Shown here one piece after another: positions 45,560-58,489 of a stretch of DNA of 64,000 bases. Positions within the stretch are counted from its first letter, which is position 1, and every line of letters starts with the position of its first letter. The position numbers and the translations under genes were made by a program. The stretch covers positions 13,705 through 77,704 of the forward strand of contig QNGE01000409.1 in the NCBI GenBank assembly GCA_008508345.1, in the 5' to 3' direction. The DNA comes from Paragonimus westermani (lineage: Eukaryota > Platyhelminthes > Trematoda > Plagiorchiida > Troglotrematidae). The notes beneath the pieces are model-generated. The model was not told where the DNA came from and made no database searches. It was given only the letters and a program-made list of their open reading frames with translations.

Positions 45560-48500
45560 AGTGTAGGCGGGGCGCCGGAGATTGGTGCAAGGGCTGAGAA
45601 CGTTCGTGAAGGACGAAGTAGCATATGACCGTATCAAATGTAAGGATCACTTCAAACGGTGATGAGTCAGGCTATTCCAAAAGCAAATGAAACGGTATTT
45701 TCGGGGAATTTGATTCTTCTCCGACACCTACCTTACGAAGATTGGTAGAGGCTGAGCTTCTTCGGGTCAACTTGAATAAGAGTCAGTGGTCGACTTTGTT
45801 GATGGCTCCAATGTCTGGGGGGACGACTTGTTTTGGCGGCCGGCATAGGTAAGGTCGACGTTTCGGGAGTCTCGAATGTGTCCAGGAGTAGGCAAAACGG
45901 TATGATTCTCTGGTCGTCACGGATTTCTTCACTGACACTGACGCAACCAGAGCTGGTTGCGATGGATGACTCTAGTGTCTCCCCGCAACGGAAGTCTCAT
46001 AAAGCACCTTGCCCCGGCGTCTCGTTATCCCACCATCTGTCCACTGGTTGTGACCGGATCAATAATCGCGGGCGTAGACAGATGATTAGACTGATAACGG
46101 AGCATGTTCCTGTGAAGAAAATTGCGCCCGTTCTAACTGCTTCGTCAGGATCACGGAGTTCAGCGTGGTTCGCAGTTAACGACCCATGAGGGCTCGGCAG
46201 GAGGGCACGTTTGAGTGTACCGACGAAGCGTTCTGCCTGCCCGTTGGACTGCGGATGATATTGAAGCGATAGAACGCATTCAATGGCGTCGTGCCGGCAG
46301 AATTCTCCGAACTGACCGGACGTGAACTTGGTACCATTGTCAGACAATAGTTTCTAAGAGGCCATGCTGACTGAACAGTCATCAAAGGGTGCTGGCAGTA
46401 GCAGTTATTGTTGATGAACCCAGTGGTACGATGTCAGACCATTTAGAAAATGCGTCCATCAAGACGAGATAAGATATCCCGTTTATTGGACCGGCAAAAT
46501 TGTCGTGGAACTTCGGTCGTGGATACTTCGGCTGAGGCCATGGAATCGGTGTCTGACGGGCTAGGTTTCGGGCAGCTTGCAGGCAACTGAAACAACGCTT
46601 GCTACGTCCTCAACTTGACGACTCATGCCAGGCAGGCAAGCGTAGCTGTGGCCGAATGCTTTCATTCGACTGATGCCTGGGTGGCTCACGTAAAGCTGGC
46701 GGAGAACCAACAGGCGAGGACTGGCTGGAATCACAACACGGTCTAAAAACATCAGGCAGTCTCCAACCGAGAACAGAGACTCACGGCGTTGTAACTGTTG
46801 TAGATCTTCTTTCAGAGTCGTGGAAGTTCAGTGGCCTTGGGCGCACTAGACAGCTTGGCGGAGGACTTCATCTTCCTCTTGTGGCGTGCTTAACGTCAGC
46901 CGCATTTACCGGAAAGGCGCGGATGGCATTTAGTAACTGTCGAAAGATTTACGGCTCAAGAGACACCGTGGTGATCACCGCATCTTCTTCGGTCGGTCGA
47001 TGGTTGCTGATAAGACTGGAGAAAGCATCAACCTGCCCAAAATCCTCTGTCTTTCGGTGCTGGATCCTAAAGTCATAACCGAGCAAGAGGAAAGCCCAGC
47101 GTTAAAATCGGCTGGTGGAGTGCAGCAGTATGCCCTTCTTTGAACCGAAGGTTGACACCAGTGGCTTGTGACTGTTAGTAGAGTGAACGGTCGACCATAG
47201 ATCAGCATTTGGAAAAGTTTCACTGCGAACACGAATGCAAGGGCCTCCTTTCCTATCTGGCCGTAGTTCCTCTCGGCAGCTGTAAGTGTTATGGAGACAT
47301 GCATAATGGCTTCTCCGATCCGTCAGGAAACACATGGAGGATGACGGCGCCAACATCGTACTTGGAAGCATTGGCTGTAACGGCGATTGGAAGCTTAGGG
47401 TTATAGTGGGCCATGAGCAGATAAGATCTGAACGAATGCGGCCTCACAGTCAGCAGACCAGCGCTACGAAGCGTCCTTCTTCAGCAGACGGTTGAGCTGG
47501 GACAGGACGTTATGCCACTAGGACAGAAATGCCCCGTATTAGCAGATCAATCCAAGAAAGAAACGGAGTGAAGAAACATACTTGGGTGGCGGTATCTGCC
47601 GAATAGCTCGGATGTTTCCAGGGTCGGGCTGAAGGCCGGCTGCACCGAAAATGATGCCCAGGTATTTGATAGATTGAAGACAGAATTCGCATTCCTCCAG
47701 TCGCAAACGAAAGCCATGTTGTTGAGTACGCTCCAGAACAGCATGAATTCGGTTTTGCAACTCTTCCGGATTCCATTAAAGTACGCAGCTGCTCCGGAGA
47801 GTCCAGTTAGAAGCATATACATCACCCGCTGGAACATTGCAGGAACCGTCTTGATAGCAAACGGCAGTCTGATAGAATGAAATGAGCCGCAGTGGGTTTT
47901 TATGATGACTGAACCACGAGACTCGGGTGCAGCCTCCGTTTGTAGATAGGCGTCAGCAAGATCCAGTTTAGCGAAATATGTTCCGCCTTCGAAGGTTGGG
48001 TACAGATGGTTTGGTACCGAAAGCGGATAGCAGTTCGATTTTAAAACAGAATTGAGCGCAGTTGAGAACTCGCCACAGATGCTAATGGAGCAATTGGGAT
48101 TATTCACTACAAAAACTGGAGAAGCACAAGCAAACTAAGACAGAAGAATAAGGTGTGATACTCAGAATTAAGGACTTCAAATAGCCCTAGGAATCGTACT
48201 TGAAGTGAAACCTCTCAGGCAAGTAACAAGAAGAAGACCTGGTACTGATAACAGTAAGCAGCTGTTATTCATGAGTTGAGACGCCGAATTTATGGATGTA
48301 CAACAGAATTAAAGAAATCACCGTCTGTCATTGGCTGATCGTATTAGCACATGTAAAGTCATAAACTGTATGTTAATTGGTGGAGTACGCAACAGACAAA
48401 TTGGCGAATAACGCAAGGCACAACACTGAGACCGTTCGTCCAACCATAATGTTGAACCTTTAACGTGATATTTGGATTGGCCGTTTGTCAGACCTTCTGT

Positions 48501-49769
48501 CGTGTCGGGGTTTGGATAAGCAGTGAATCGAGTAGATCTGCACAACCTGATGACATCCTGTTCCTCAGGGCCTTCGAACTCTGCGTCCATGAGTGCCAGA
48601 ACTGCATGCGGTACCGGTCTTTGCGGATAAAAGACGAATTGAATTCTTGGAAATAGATATAGGATTGCTTGTGTCCGAGCATATAGTCTCAGACCTCACT
48701 GAAAAACTGGCACGAATCGTTAGTCAGCAGGTTCAGGGACCTGTCAAACGGTATTCACCCGAGCCTCGATTTAAAGTTGTGGTTTTACCGCGACTTGGGA
48801 GTAGATGAACCACTGTCAAGGTGCCGGGTTACACAGATGTTCCTGTGCCCCTGTTGACCATTTCGAGAGCATCGATGTCGTCTGAGGGGACAGTCACGAT
48901 GAAATTGCCAGACACCGCGATACCTGCACGGGAAAGGAGGTAATTTCTTGGCGTATGAGCGCAGAGGACACAAGCCAAGTCCTGTTGAAAGTGACCCAGG
49001 GCAGGGATGCTGTGAGAGATTCTCGGTTCACGTACTATTGCCTAAACCGTGTGTGAATGAGCCGGGACTAAGTGCGTGTACGGCATCAGTGTCGCGTTGA
49101 ACCATTGCAACGTCGATGGCACTCAGTTGTGAGCATCTGAAGCATCGTCGTGGGATATTTTCTGACCATGTTCAGCTAGCGAGTATGGACATCTGCGTCT
49201 TTCACAGAGTGGAGACCGCAGACGAACACCAGACATTTGAATTGATCCTCAGTAAGCGAACTAAGCTGGCGATTAACCACAGTGGCACAGGTAAAGTAGT
49301 CCGACTGATTTGGCCAGTTTCAGACACTGGTACTTTCTGTTAAAATAAGGAGACTGATAACCAAATATTGACCCCGTCTCAACCGTTTCCTTGAAGGAGC
49401 TGAGCTGTCGTGTGGGTTCTCTGGGAAAATGAAGTTGATACACTTCTTGTGCTCAACAGCACCGAGTTTACGTAAGAGGAGATGGGTCTTCCCCAGTTCG
49501 TCCTGTGCGCGAAAATGAAGCAGGTCCTGGTACCGTGTGAACCAGACATTAAACGTCACGCCAGCCTGGACATCGTAATGAACTTCGGTGATACTGCTTG
49601 CGACAGCGTCAACTGATTGTTTTCCACCAGCCGGCGCCTGTGGGGCCAAGTGTGATGTAGATAAATGATCAGTGAGTGCTTCGATTAACTTGAGCTGCTG
49701 TGCGAGATGACGTTTCACATCTATGGATTTGTCCACCATAGTTGAAGACTCACCAGACCCCTTCACCAA
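45560..49769 (-). mobile_element. Ty3/gypsy retrotransposon, gag to integrase, decayed
   Basis: Minus strand order: gag at 49769-49320 (FNVWFTRYQDLLHFRAQDEL, HLLLRKLGAVEHKK); a cysteine-bearing stretch and a possible protease at about 49250-48800; the linker before RT near 48650-48560 (RPVPHAVLALMDAEFEG); RT at 48130-47550 (ICGEFSTALNSVLKSNCYPL, YFAKLDLADAYLQTE); RNase H at 47400-46975 (TLTAAERNYGQIGKEALAFV); the zinc-binding HHCC region at 46752-46561 (LYVSHPGISRMKAFGHSYAC); the integrase core at 46350-45997 (MSDNGTKFTSGQFGEFCRH, YHPQSNGQAERFVGTLKRAL). The RT catalytic box reads YFNG, so both aspartates are lost. Several frameshifts are present, and an insertion at 48130-48545 separates linker from RT. 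A complete LTR pair could not be found. Confidence 0.85.
48130..48545 (-). repeat. Short dispersed repeat inserted in gypsy RT
   Basis: The reverse complement of this stretch matches 59795-60205 at about 80% over some 400 bp. It interrupts the gypsy reading frame between the EEQDVI linker and the NNPNCSISICGEFS start of RT. No RT or transposase is encoded, so it is a non-autonomous element of unknown class. An A-box or B-box was not evident. Confidence 0.7.
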
Positions 49770-49920
49770 GATGTTATAACTGGATCTACGGTGTACGAGT
49801 GTTTAAGAAATAATATGCACTGTGCCGGAAATTTGAGTTTGCAAGAAAAATGCTGTATCCAATAAATGGTAGGAGTAAAAAACTGAACATCACTCACATT
49901 TGTTCACATTGTAAGAATGT

Positions 49921-50331
49921 CTAATTACTGCTGAGTAGTCGGAGATTTGGTTTATTTTCAAGTTGACCATCACTCACATTTGATTGCAACATTCGCATTC
50001 AGATAGACATTCCAGCCAGCCTCTTTCGAAAAGAAGCACTAGACTTGAGTTTCGCTCTCATTAGAGCTCCTCAGTAGTGCATATCCTTGCCACGGCCGGG
50101 ATTTAAACTCCGGACATTCCAATCATGAGGCAACCGTGTTAACCACTGCGCCATTCCTCTCACATTAGGCACGACCGAATTACCAAATCTGAACGCTCAA
50201 CCACTCTCGCTTGTGAGCAATGGTCAGGTTGCCTGACTGTCTCGAGAGGAGACACAATAACTGCCCTGTTAACTCCAATCGTATCTGAATGCGAAAGCTG
50301 CGATCAAATGTGAGTGATGTTCAACTTGAGA
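49921..50331 (-). repeat. tRNA-related short element, fullest copy
   Basis: Read on the minus strand, a TGGCGCAGTGG A box (50153-50143) and GGAGTTTAAATCC B box (50112-50100) stand in tRNA order and spacing, followed by CCGTGGC. These boxes would recruit RNA polymerase III. Outside them 49959-50004 and 50281-50331 are inverted repeats of about 47 bp. A 13-bp string GAATGTCTAATTA at 49915-49927 recurs with one change at 50330-50342 and could be a target-site duplication. The boxes are seen; the SINE origin is inference from them. Confidence 0.75.
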
Positions 50332-52491
50332 ATGTCTGATTAGTCTGTGAAGTAATAAAACTGAACCAGGTTGATACGGACCCCTCAATCGGAACTTCCG
50401 CACTAATAACGACGTCATGAACATGTTTGCATAACCCTGAGGATTTCCCATCGTGTAGCTCGTGTGGTGCATGTCAAGTTCCTCATACATTGCCACAAGC
50501 ACGTAACAAATCTGACAGTGTAAAGGATAGTATGTCCGACTCTTGTTGACACCGGGACAGACACACATTCAAGAATTGGCAAATTTTCCTAGTCATCATG
50601 ATGCGGTTGAACAAGGTAAAAAGTTTATGACAATATTCTTAACGCCATATTGAAATGAAAACATTGAAAACGTTCTTATGGGTATGCGTTCATTATGACT
50701 GGGTTGATAAATAACCTTTTTCATAACTTACGGTGATTACTAGCTGTGTGGACCACAAAGTTATATGAAACCGAAAAGCGGACGGTAGATGAAGTAGGCT
50801 GAGAATCACTGCTCAATGCTACAAATCCTATGAACATCGCTAAAGACGGGAGGTAATCAGTGTGAATGAAAGGCAATATCTTCTCGCGTTCATCAAGACA
50901 AGATGACGCAGTCCATTACAACCTAGCAGTTACTACATTGGCCCAGTCAACAAAGACTCAAAATGTGTAGGATGTAGCTACTTCTTAAGGCTCACTGTAA
51001 AATCTCGGTTAATACCATGAAGGATATCATTCAAATCTCGTCTCAAACATACCATATGACTGAGTTCAGCCAAAATGTTTTACTCACCAGGTGGTTGTAC
51101 TGTTGTACACGCCGAAATGTTTTGTACAACCAGCACAAAGTAAAGTAAATTGTCCGTTCCGAAGTAAATAGGGCTCATCTTCATCGGAGGGAGTCAAACG
51201 AATCCATTCGCTTAGTCACCAAAGAGGCACAGGCTGTAATGGTTAGATCACTTACAATAAATGCTGACTATTGGTTACCCATACTGAGCACGCTTTCTAT
51301 GTAGCTTACATAGTGAACACTCACCATCCCAGAGCACCAAACAACAGAGTACCGGTTTCTCCTTTTCATGCCTAAAACGACACACGCGAATCCTGCAGTG
51401 TATCGTATTGTACCGTATTGTCCGGGGAGTTTGTGCCCCATGTTGGCAGAGATTGTGTAAATTGTGTGCCAAAAATAAATCGTTGAAGACTAAAATGTGT
51501 AGATCGGGTTCATCTACCGAGTAGAAGCTCTGGTGATATACAGAGTCAATTGTTCGACAAGTTCAGAAAGACAGTCATTAACCATTTCGGACGTAATGAA
51601 TTCTGATTTTGGTTTGCCGAATATTCTACAAAGTACAACTGATGAGATAGAAAATTAAAGATGCGTGGAAATTAGCTTACGGATATCACCTCACCATCGA
51701 TTGCAAATAGGTTGACTGTTAGCACGATATTAACAAGTTGATGCTCAGTATATGGCTAGCAGTACGGGCTACCATGTGCTAGGTCGTTCGGTTACTACCA
51801 CTACGAAATTCGCCAAATAATGAGGTGATTGATAAAATATGATTAAAATTTTCCGTACCTATCCGTCTAGATGGATGAGGTCTAATGGAGTTTGCCAAAA
51901 TCCACTGACTAAAACCAAGGAAAAGATGATGTCCTCTATCAGGACTGTACCTCACTGTGATCAGTTTGGTTTACTCGGGCTACCCATCTGACTTGACTTA
52001 AATGATATTTGAACGGAAACCCTCGTTTTTGTGGTCGTTGAATCTATCATGTACGTGATAAAGGCAGCTTAATTGCTATTGAGAAACACCACAAAAAATT
52101 TGTCTCATATTCACTGTTATACATGTGGGATAATAGAATTCGGAATCGAGTTCGTAATCACAACAAGATGACCACCAAAATATGTCCGCAGAGATCACTG
52201 GAAGAAGATGAGAGACAATAGTCAACACCTATTAGGAGCCAGTGACCAAGTGGAGAGCAGTTTGCCTCAAAGCATTATGTTTCCTTGGCTGTATCTCAGT
52301 CTCTATTCGTGAGTGATGAATGGCAGCAGTGTGTAGTACAAAATGAGAGTATACGTGAAACAAGGCTACTGTAAGAAACAAGTCGTTGTAACGGTACAGT
52401 TGAAAGCTGTTAAATTTTGATAACCCGTATATACTCGGACAGGTTGCTGGAAGCAGTTACACTCAGTAATCATCAGCAAAGCAATGTATAG
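50332..52491. other. No gene recognised
   Basis: About 2.1 kb of AT-rich sequence with only short chance frames. Confidence 0.4.
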
Positions 52492-52609
52492 ATGTTTCGA
52501 ACGGTTGGTCGTGTTCGGCTTTCCGAGACCCGTCTGGTTACTCGCTTCACTGGAGACGACGGATTGTCACTGGTGAATTTCACATTTGTCTACCCGAATG
52601 ATCCGCTTT
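52492..52609 (+). CDS. Candidate first or internal exon, unknown product
   Basis: From ATG at 52492 the frame runs 39 codons (VGRVRLSETRLVTRF, GDDGLSLVNFTFVYPNDPL) to a near-perfect donor, CTTT|GTAAGT at 52610, in phase 1. Unlike its surroundings it is GC-richer. A second frame is open over most of the same bases, and no downstream exon was identified, so both frame and gene are uncertain. Confidence 0.3.
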
Positions 52610-53299
52610 GTAAGTACGATTGATAGCAAGTCATCTTATAGATATCATCCCACACCCGTCCACGGCTTCATTGTTTGTTTACGTGTTTTGGACACGGTGG
52701 AATTGGTTTATTGAGTTTAGATAATTGTCTTATTCATCTCCCTTCGGTGTATTTTTATACCTGCATTACATCGGTCTTCAACAAGGGGTATACTACCGAC
52801 GAATTGATCTGAATAGTGGCGCGAAGTTGTGTAGTTTCTAGAAGCTTTGCGATATTTGGTTTGGGATCATAAGAAGCGATCGAAGATAACAAACCACCAG
52901 CGCAGCTGTGGTGCTGTATGGCAGTGGTGGAAATTCCCAAATCGTTGGTGTCTAGAGGTCTCCAAGTATTAAAACATGCTGAATAGATGCTAGTATACGA
53001 AATGGTAGGATTAACATTATACCGCTTATTTGAAGTAAGTCGGGTGCGTAAATAAGTATGCGTTGAGTGAGGTTCATATCCCGGAGTCGCCGACTATGGT
53101 TCAAAATTCAAGCAGAAGTTCTCTTGAAAACCAGATCAACTCTTCGAAGTGTTGAGAAAGGAGGAAAAAATGGTTTGTATTAAAGAATTGGTGGTGAGGT
53201 TTAGTCAACCTAGACAGGAAGCTGATATCTGTCTATGATGTAATACGATTATCAAACCAAATGAACTATTCACGGTGGTAGCTGATACAGTTGAATCTG
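52610..53299. other. No gene recognised
   Basis: Includes a string GGTTCATATCCCGG at 53072-53085 resembling a tRNA B box. No A box was found at the right distance upstream. Confidence 0.35.
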
Positions 53300-54900
53300 A
53301 ATTGGGACAATCTTTTCAGAGTTATCAGGAATAACTGAGTATGCCAGTTGGGTACTGATGAAATCAGACAGGAAGTAATCTACCAGAGAGAAAGAGTGCT
53401 TGGTCATCGTCTCGATGTCAGAAAAATAGAAAACCTATCTGAAGACGACCATTTTTCACACTTAGACGAATTACAACCCCTTATCTGGCTGAGAAGGGCA
53501 AAGAACTCGCGTGGAAGACTGGAATGCTGGGAAGTTCGACTACCAGAATTCACATTTTCCATCGGATATGTCAATGGAATCAAGGGGACATCCGAAACAA
53601 CGTCACGATCAACACAAGAAAATGAGCCTCCAAGTGAAACAATACATGTGAACGACCTACCAAATGTTGATGAACAAATATTCGTCAGTCAACAAAATGA
53701 TGAATGGATATCTGAAACAAAACAGTGTCTTCGGTGTTAACGAAATTGTAGCATATATGAAAACGGTTACATCCGGAGAACGGCCAGTTCAAGATTCGCT
53801 TGGAAGAAAAAAACGAGTTGCTACAGCGACAACTGTTATTTATTTTAGCTGACTAGAGGGAGTACGCAATTCTACTTTCACTCATTTATGTTCGGACCTG
53901 TCCGAATGAAGTCGTCAAGAAAAAACGACGAGGACACTACGGATGCAGTCCATTTTAGCATAACAAGGAACGGACATGAAGCATGCATATTTCTAGGTCA
54001 GTCTCAGCTGCTACAAGAGGAGATCGTTGTTTGGTTTTAATAATCGGCTGTTCCGCAGAGTGTGTGGAAAATATTCGTATGGAAGTACGAACGAGTGAAA
54101 CAAATGCACATGTTTTAATACGAAACATTCTGGCACGTTTAGACCAAACGCAGAGAAGCATCACGGGTCAGGGAGAGCCTCCTGAGGGGTAGCAAGCTCA
54201 CATGTGAAGGAATTGGAAAATTCACTGCTTATAAACATTCTCATATCATCTACAGACGAACGAGGTGACGGAACACAATAAAGAAATGGCTGAACAGTGG
54301 ATGCAGCAAGTGGAACGAAAGGCTCTCAGAAGCATTGCTTAGATATCGAGAGAAGAAGCACGTGACAACATAGTCGTTTAAGCCTATATGTGACAAGAAA
54401 CCAAAGATTTTGCCGGATACCTGTGAATCCAGAGGCGGAAAAACTATACCGAGAACGTCAGGTACCTGAGCGAACCACAGAAACACAACGCCTAAATAAG
54501 CAAAAATACCGCGTGAGACACACCTCCCAAAATAGCGCTTGTTCCAGGTCGGGGATCAAGTGAAAGTTGGGAACTATGATAAACCAGAGGGATTAAACCA
54601 AAGTACAGACAAGCTTGTAAAATATGGAACGGACTTGCTACTGTTAGGGATAGCTGCAGCATGAGGTTCCATATCAGTCAGAGTCTGTGTGGACGATGGA
54701 TCAGTGATGCATACCTGACACCTTGACACAACTGAGGCAAGTTCCTGAAAAAAAGACTTGAGTGTGATAGATGACGAGGTCGGTGAAGCAATTATTTCAA
54801 CACTCAGTGAACACCTCAGCGCGATTTGGGATATCGGTAAAGCCTAAAGCGAGTGGAACAAGGAAAACACGTGAGATCGAACGATTCATTGGTGAACGAA
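53300..54900 (+). mobile_element. Ty3/gypsy pol remnant (RNase H end to integrase C-terminus)
   Basis: Plus strand. The frame at 53348-53740 holds the RNase H/integrase junction (LIWLRRAKNSRGRLECWEVR, PEFTFSIGYVNG) and then a spacer (NDEWISETKQCLR). Further frames follow to 53850 (VTSGERPVQDS). A later piece near 54545-54640 carries QVGDQVKVGNYDKPEGLNQ, typical of the integrase C-terminal region. The integrase core between them is not readable. It is of a different subfamily from the copy at 45-50 kb and on the opposite strand. Confidence 0.65.
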
Positions 54901-56225
54901 ATCGACCCAAAAGACAGAATATGACAGAAGAAATTTAAAACAAAAACCCATATCAAATGAACAAAACCAAGCATAGAATGCATCACTGTGTTGTGAACGC
55001 GAATTCCGAGTGATAAACGCGAGCGTACATGCAGTCCGTGAATGCTCAACTTGGGCAATAATGGTGTTGCCGTATGGAACGATTTTTCGCTGCTCTATGA
55101 GTATGGTTCGCTAAAGGAGTCATTGGAATCACTGTTATGCCAACTGTTGGTAAAATCAATCAATGGCTGTTTTATTTCAAGCAATTGCATCAAGAAGCGT
55201 TACATTTTGCTTGCATCAAGCTAGGCTTTATGGTAATCTACTCGCGCTCGACACAATCTAATTCTCACACCAAAAAGTTCGGCGATATTATTTGTAGTTA
55301 ACACTCAGATTGCCTAAATGTCTTCACAGAAGGTACAGAAATATATCTTAAGTTCGATCAATACTCAGGACATATCAGGCAAATTGGAATCATGGCATGT
55401 ACCAAAATTTTGAGCTATGTACTGATTACTGACATGCAGTCCGACCTCGGAGTTCAGTCCTGGGTCTTAGCAAAGGTATACATCACTGATGGGGTCAAAA
55501 AAGGCCAAACTTGGGTCTGGTGATTCGTTTCAAAAGGTAACGGTTGCAACGTTCATCTGAAAGAAAAGACTGTTATCAGATATCAAGACGTTTAATTAAC
55601 AACAACAGAACTTCAGACTACTCACCACTGACACTGTGATAACTAGATCCACCTAAACTACGTTTGTGAAAATATGTTCAATTTTTAGTTGGTTATGAAT
55701 TTAGCGGTTCGGCGTTAAAAATCCAGTGCAGTTGAACTGTTGAGAAGAGTACCAAGATTGCTTACATTGAAGTGTTTATGAAGAGGATACAATTGTGCCT
55801 ACATCATTGAAGATGATAGATTGAGGGAAAGTTGAAACCCCTAAACCGAAATCGTTATAGCTCTCCTGCTCTAAAGATGCTGTAATAAAGGGAACATTTC
55901 ATGACTCATTCAAGTGATAAGGTCTGAAAATTCACGCCAGTCAAAAGCACACTCATTTTTGGACATTGAACATCAAAATCTTGCCGTTCAGACTGGATGA
56001 ATCACACTGCACAGAGTGTTCGCACGATCTTCATTGTCTGAGGAAACCGTTCTGCTTATGTTGAATCAAATTGTCTGAAAAGGGGTACAGCGACCTTTTG
56101 TGTTTCGTTCTCAGACCGTAGTTAACATGACTGACGACCTGACAGAATGATTGATAATTTCAATAAAATTGAACCGATGGTAGACATATAGTTGAGTTCT
56201 CTGCACCTCACATTCAGTCTCAGGA
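54901..56225. other. No gene recognised
   Basis: About 1.3 kb between a gypsy remnant and a LINE fragment. No domain seen. Confidence 0.4.
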
Positions 56226-56615
56226 ATGACAAACGCCATGATGTTAGTGGGGTTTGACTGTAACATCCACATGTTGCCATTAGACGAAGTGATGCAAATC
56301 GTAGAGACTGTAGCGCATCCTTCTGGTCATGAATCTGAAGACGGAAGACTGATTTTGCAAGCTACAGACCTGAGTATATTCTGTGGAAATTTCACAACTT
56401 CATACAGTAAACTGTTTATAAAACAAAATGGACAAGCAAGTGAAACAACAAGGAAGTCCATGACGTGCAAGTTGACGACTACACGAGCAACTATTGTGGC
56501 GACAAAACCTACAGCCTATTTTTTCTCAGTACTCGACAGTGGTCTGAAAATCTGGAAGACAACACCTTCAGCAAAGTTTAGTTTTCAGCTATATGGCAGT
56601 GAATACATAACATGA
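56226..56615 (+). mobile_element. LINE endonuclease fragment
   Basis: The 129-codon frame includes VGFDCNIHMLPLDE, then GHESEDGRLILQATDLSIFC and GNFTTSYSKLFIKQNGQ. The order resembles the middle of an APE-type endonuclease (a GDxNAxxGRLDE block, then NGxRL and a following loop). The key aspartate and asparagine of the first block appear altered. It reads as an old, frameshifted fragment. The identification rests on spacing and pattern rather than strong identity. Confidence 0.4.
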
Positions 56616-57299
56616 AATACGATCACATCATTACGATACGATGCGTAACGAATGAAATAAGCTTCTTGTTTCAGTATGTAGTTGTGACGTCATACGTTCT
56701 CATAGTTTGCTGTTCGACTCGCCTCGAAATATGCTCCATGACCTTAGTCCGTTTATGAAGACTGGACCAATTATTCACATCGATATGCGCTCATAACTTC
56801 GAAACTGAACTCCGGTCACATCCTGATCGATCAACCGAGTTGACTGCTGTCCCGTTGATCCAACAGTAGGTATGGCTGGATTTTCAGAAGCAAACCCTCG
56901 GGCATTTTCGATTGTTGGCAATGTTTATGCTGCCCGGTCGCCTCAGTATGGGAAAATGCTTGTCCTTTTAGTTACACCTGACTACCGCGCGGTTGGGACT
57001 TCTCTTCCGGTTGCAATGACAGAAATCATCATGCACGTCCAAGAGGACACGTCCGATTAATGACAAATAATACCGGAAATTTCTGAAATAAGTTTAACAT
57101 CATTAAGGCTTGATTGCATCTCTCTAGTTCACATAAACTTCTCGGCCTGCTCTCTTCCGCCTAGACTCGACTGTTCTCCATGTTATATCTCAAAACCTTC
57201 GCAGGAAATATTCAGTTTATTTCGGTCAAATTCTTTACTACTTATCAGTAATAAAAATGTCGTTCACCATTGTTTCAACTAGACAAGAAGCCCTAATTC
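56616..57299. other. No gene supported
   Basis: A 62-codon plus-strand frame at 56872-57060 (ANPRAFSIVGNVYAARSPQY) has protein-like composition but no recognised family or splice sites. Confidence 0.3.
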
Positions 57300-57560
57300 A
57301 GGGGATGTAGGCCGTGGCGGTTACTGTATACCCTCTCGAGGCGATTGGACAATCTGAAGATCCCTCGTAGTTCAGCGTTTGCATATGATACTTCGAATTG
57401 GTCTAATATTAGGACAGCTGCACGGGGAGCGAACATGATTGCCTCGTGAGCGTGCGAACGATGTTCAAACACCAGGCATGACAAGGATGTGAATTACTGA
57501 CCCGACGGGAAGCTACAATCACTTTTACACATACAATGCTGGCCAGTGAGCTGTGACTAA
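57300..57560 (+). repeat. tRNA-related short element, very divergent copy
   Basis: The ordered strings GATTGCCTCGTGAG, GATGTTCAAACACC and GACAAGGATGTGAATTACTG (57438-57501) parallel the tRNA-like part of the family at 4800-4860. The rest is diverged. This could be an independent tRNA-derived element. Confidence 0.4.
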
Positions 57561-58489
57561 CACAGTTCCGTTAAGAGTTCGTATCTTTGGGTTCTGGCTG
57601 TGTAATAATGAAATGAACGTTTTGAGTCGGTCAACGTGGTGAACTGTTATGAAGAAGTGTCTAGCAATTGATTATGTGAAATTTTGTGCAACGGATTAAC
57701 CTGTATGAAGTTGTTGTATTAACCCTTGTTTCAATCTTTTGGGACCTGTTCTGTTACTCACTGAGATAACTGTCGATTTGTTCCGCTTACGGCAAACGAA
57801 TCGGTAGACCACATGAGAAACCTAGACTGGACAAACTACTTTCGTAGTCATGAAAGTTAGTTCTTTGTCGGGGTGAACAAAGAGCAACCTGGCAACCGTA
57901 TACGTTCGACATGGAACAGACCTTATTTTTTTCTGATGTCATTCACCAAATGATACACTTTGAATTGTGAAATGGAGGTATCATTTTTTCAGTCATTTGC
58001 ACAGACTAATTGCACTTGTCCACCAAGTTGAGGGTTTCCATGAGTATATCGGAATACTCACTTTTCAGTTAGGCTTTTCATAACATCACACGTCCCGCTT
58101 GTAGCTTGTCAGGATTACAAATACCCATGGCTCTACGGAACAGGTTCTTGACCAAGCCATTCTAGCGGGGTGTCGCTGTGAATTGCAAAACTGAAGAAAA
58201 TACCTGTCCCTTGTTTCTTTACAATAAACGGATCGAGGCAATGCCTAATCCTCACGAGTGATGGTTAGTTAAACCTAATAAGCTGAACTGCCGTTTGATT
58301 TAGTCTCGTGAGAAGAAGGTAGGCTAGGATGAGTGGAGTAATGAAATCTAAAAGAGGAATGAGATAATCTACATTGGAAAAAGATCAACATTTACCGTTT
58401 GTTTAGTAGTTTTCCCCGTGTTATCTAGAATTCGCTGTTCGATCATATCTAACAACCTCCAATTGCCTCTATTTTTGTCTATAAGAAAG
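57561..58489. other. No gene recognised
   Basis: Nothing recognised. Confidence 0.4.

Noticed and set aside
49921..50331. Functional tRNA gene
   Set aside because: A and B boxes are present, but the bases flanking them cannot form an acceptor stem, and the same sequence recurs as a dispersed repeat.
53072..53085. tRNA B box (GGTTCATATCCCGG)
   Set aside because: No A box or cloverleaf upstream at tRNA spacing.
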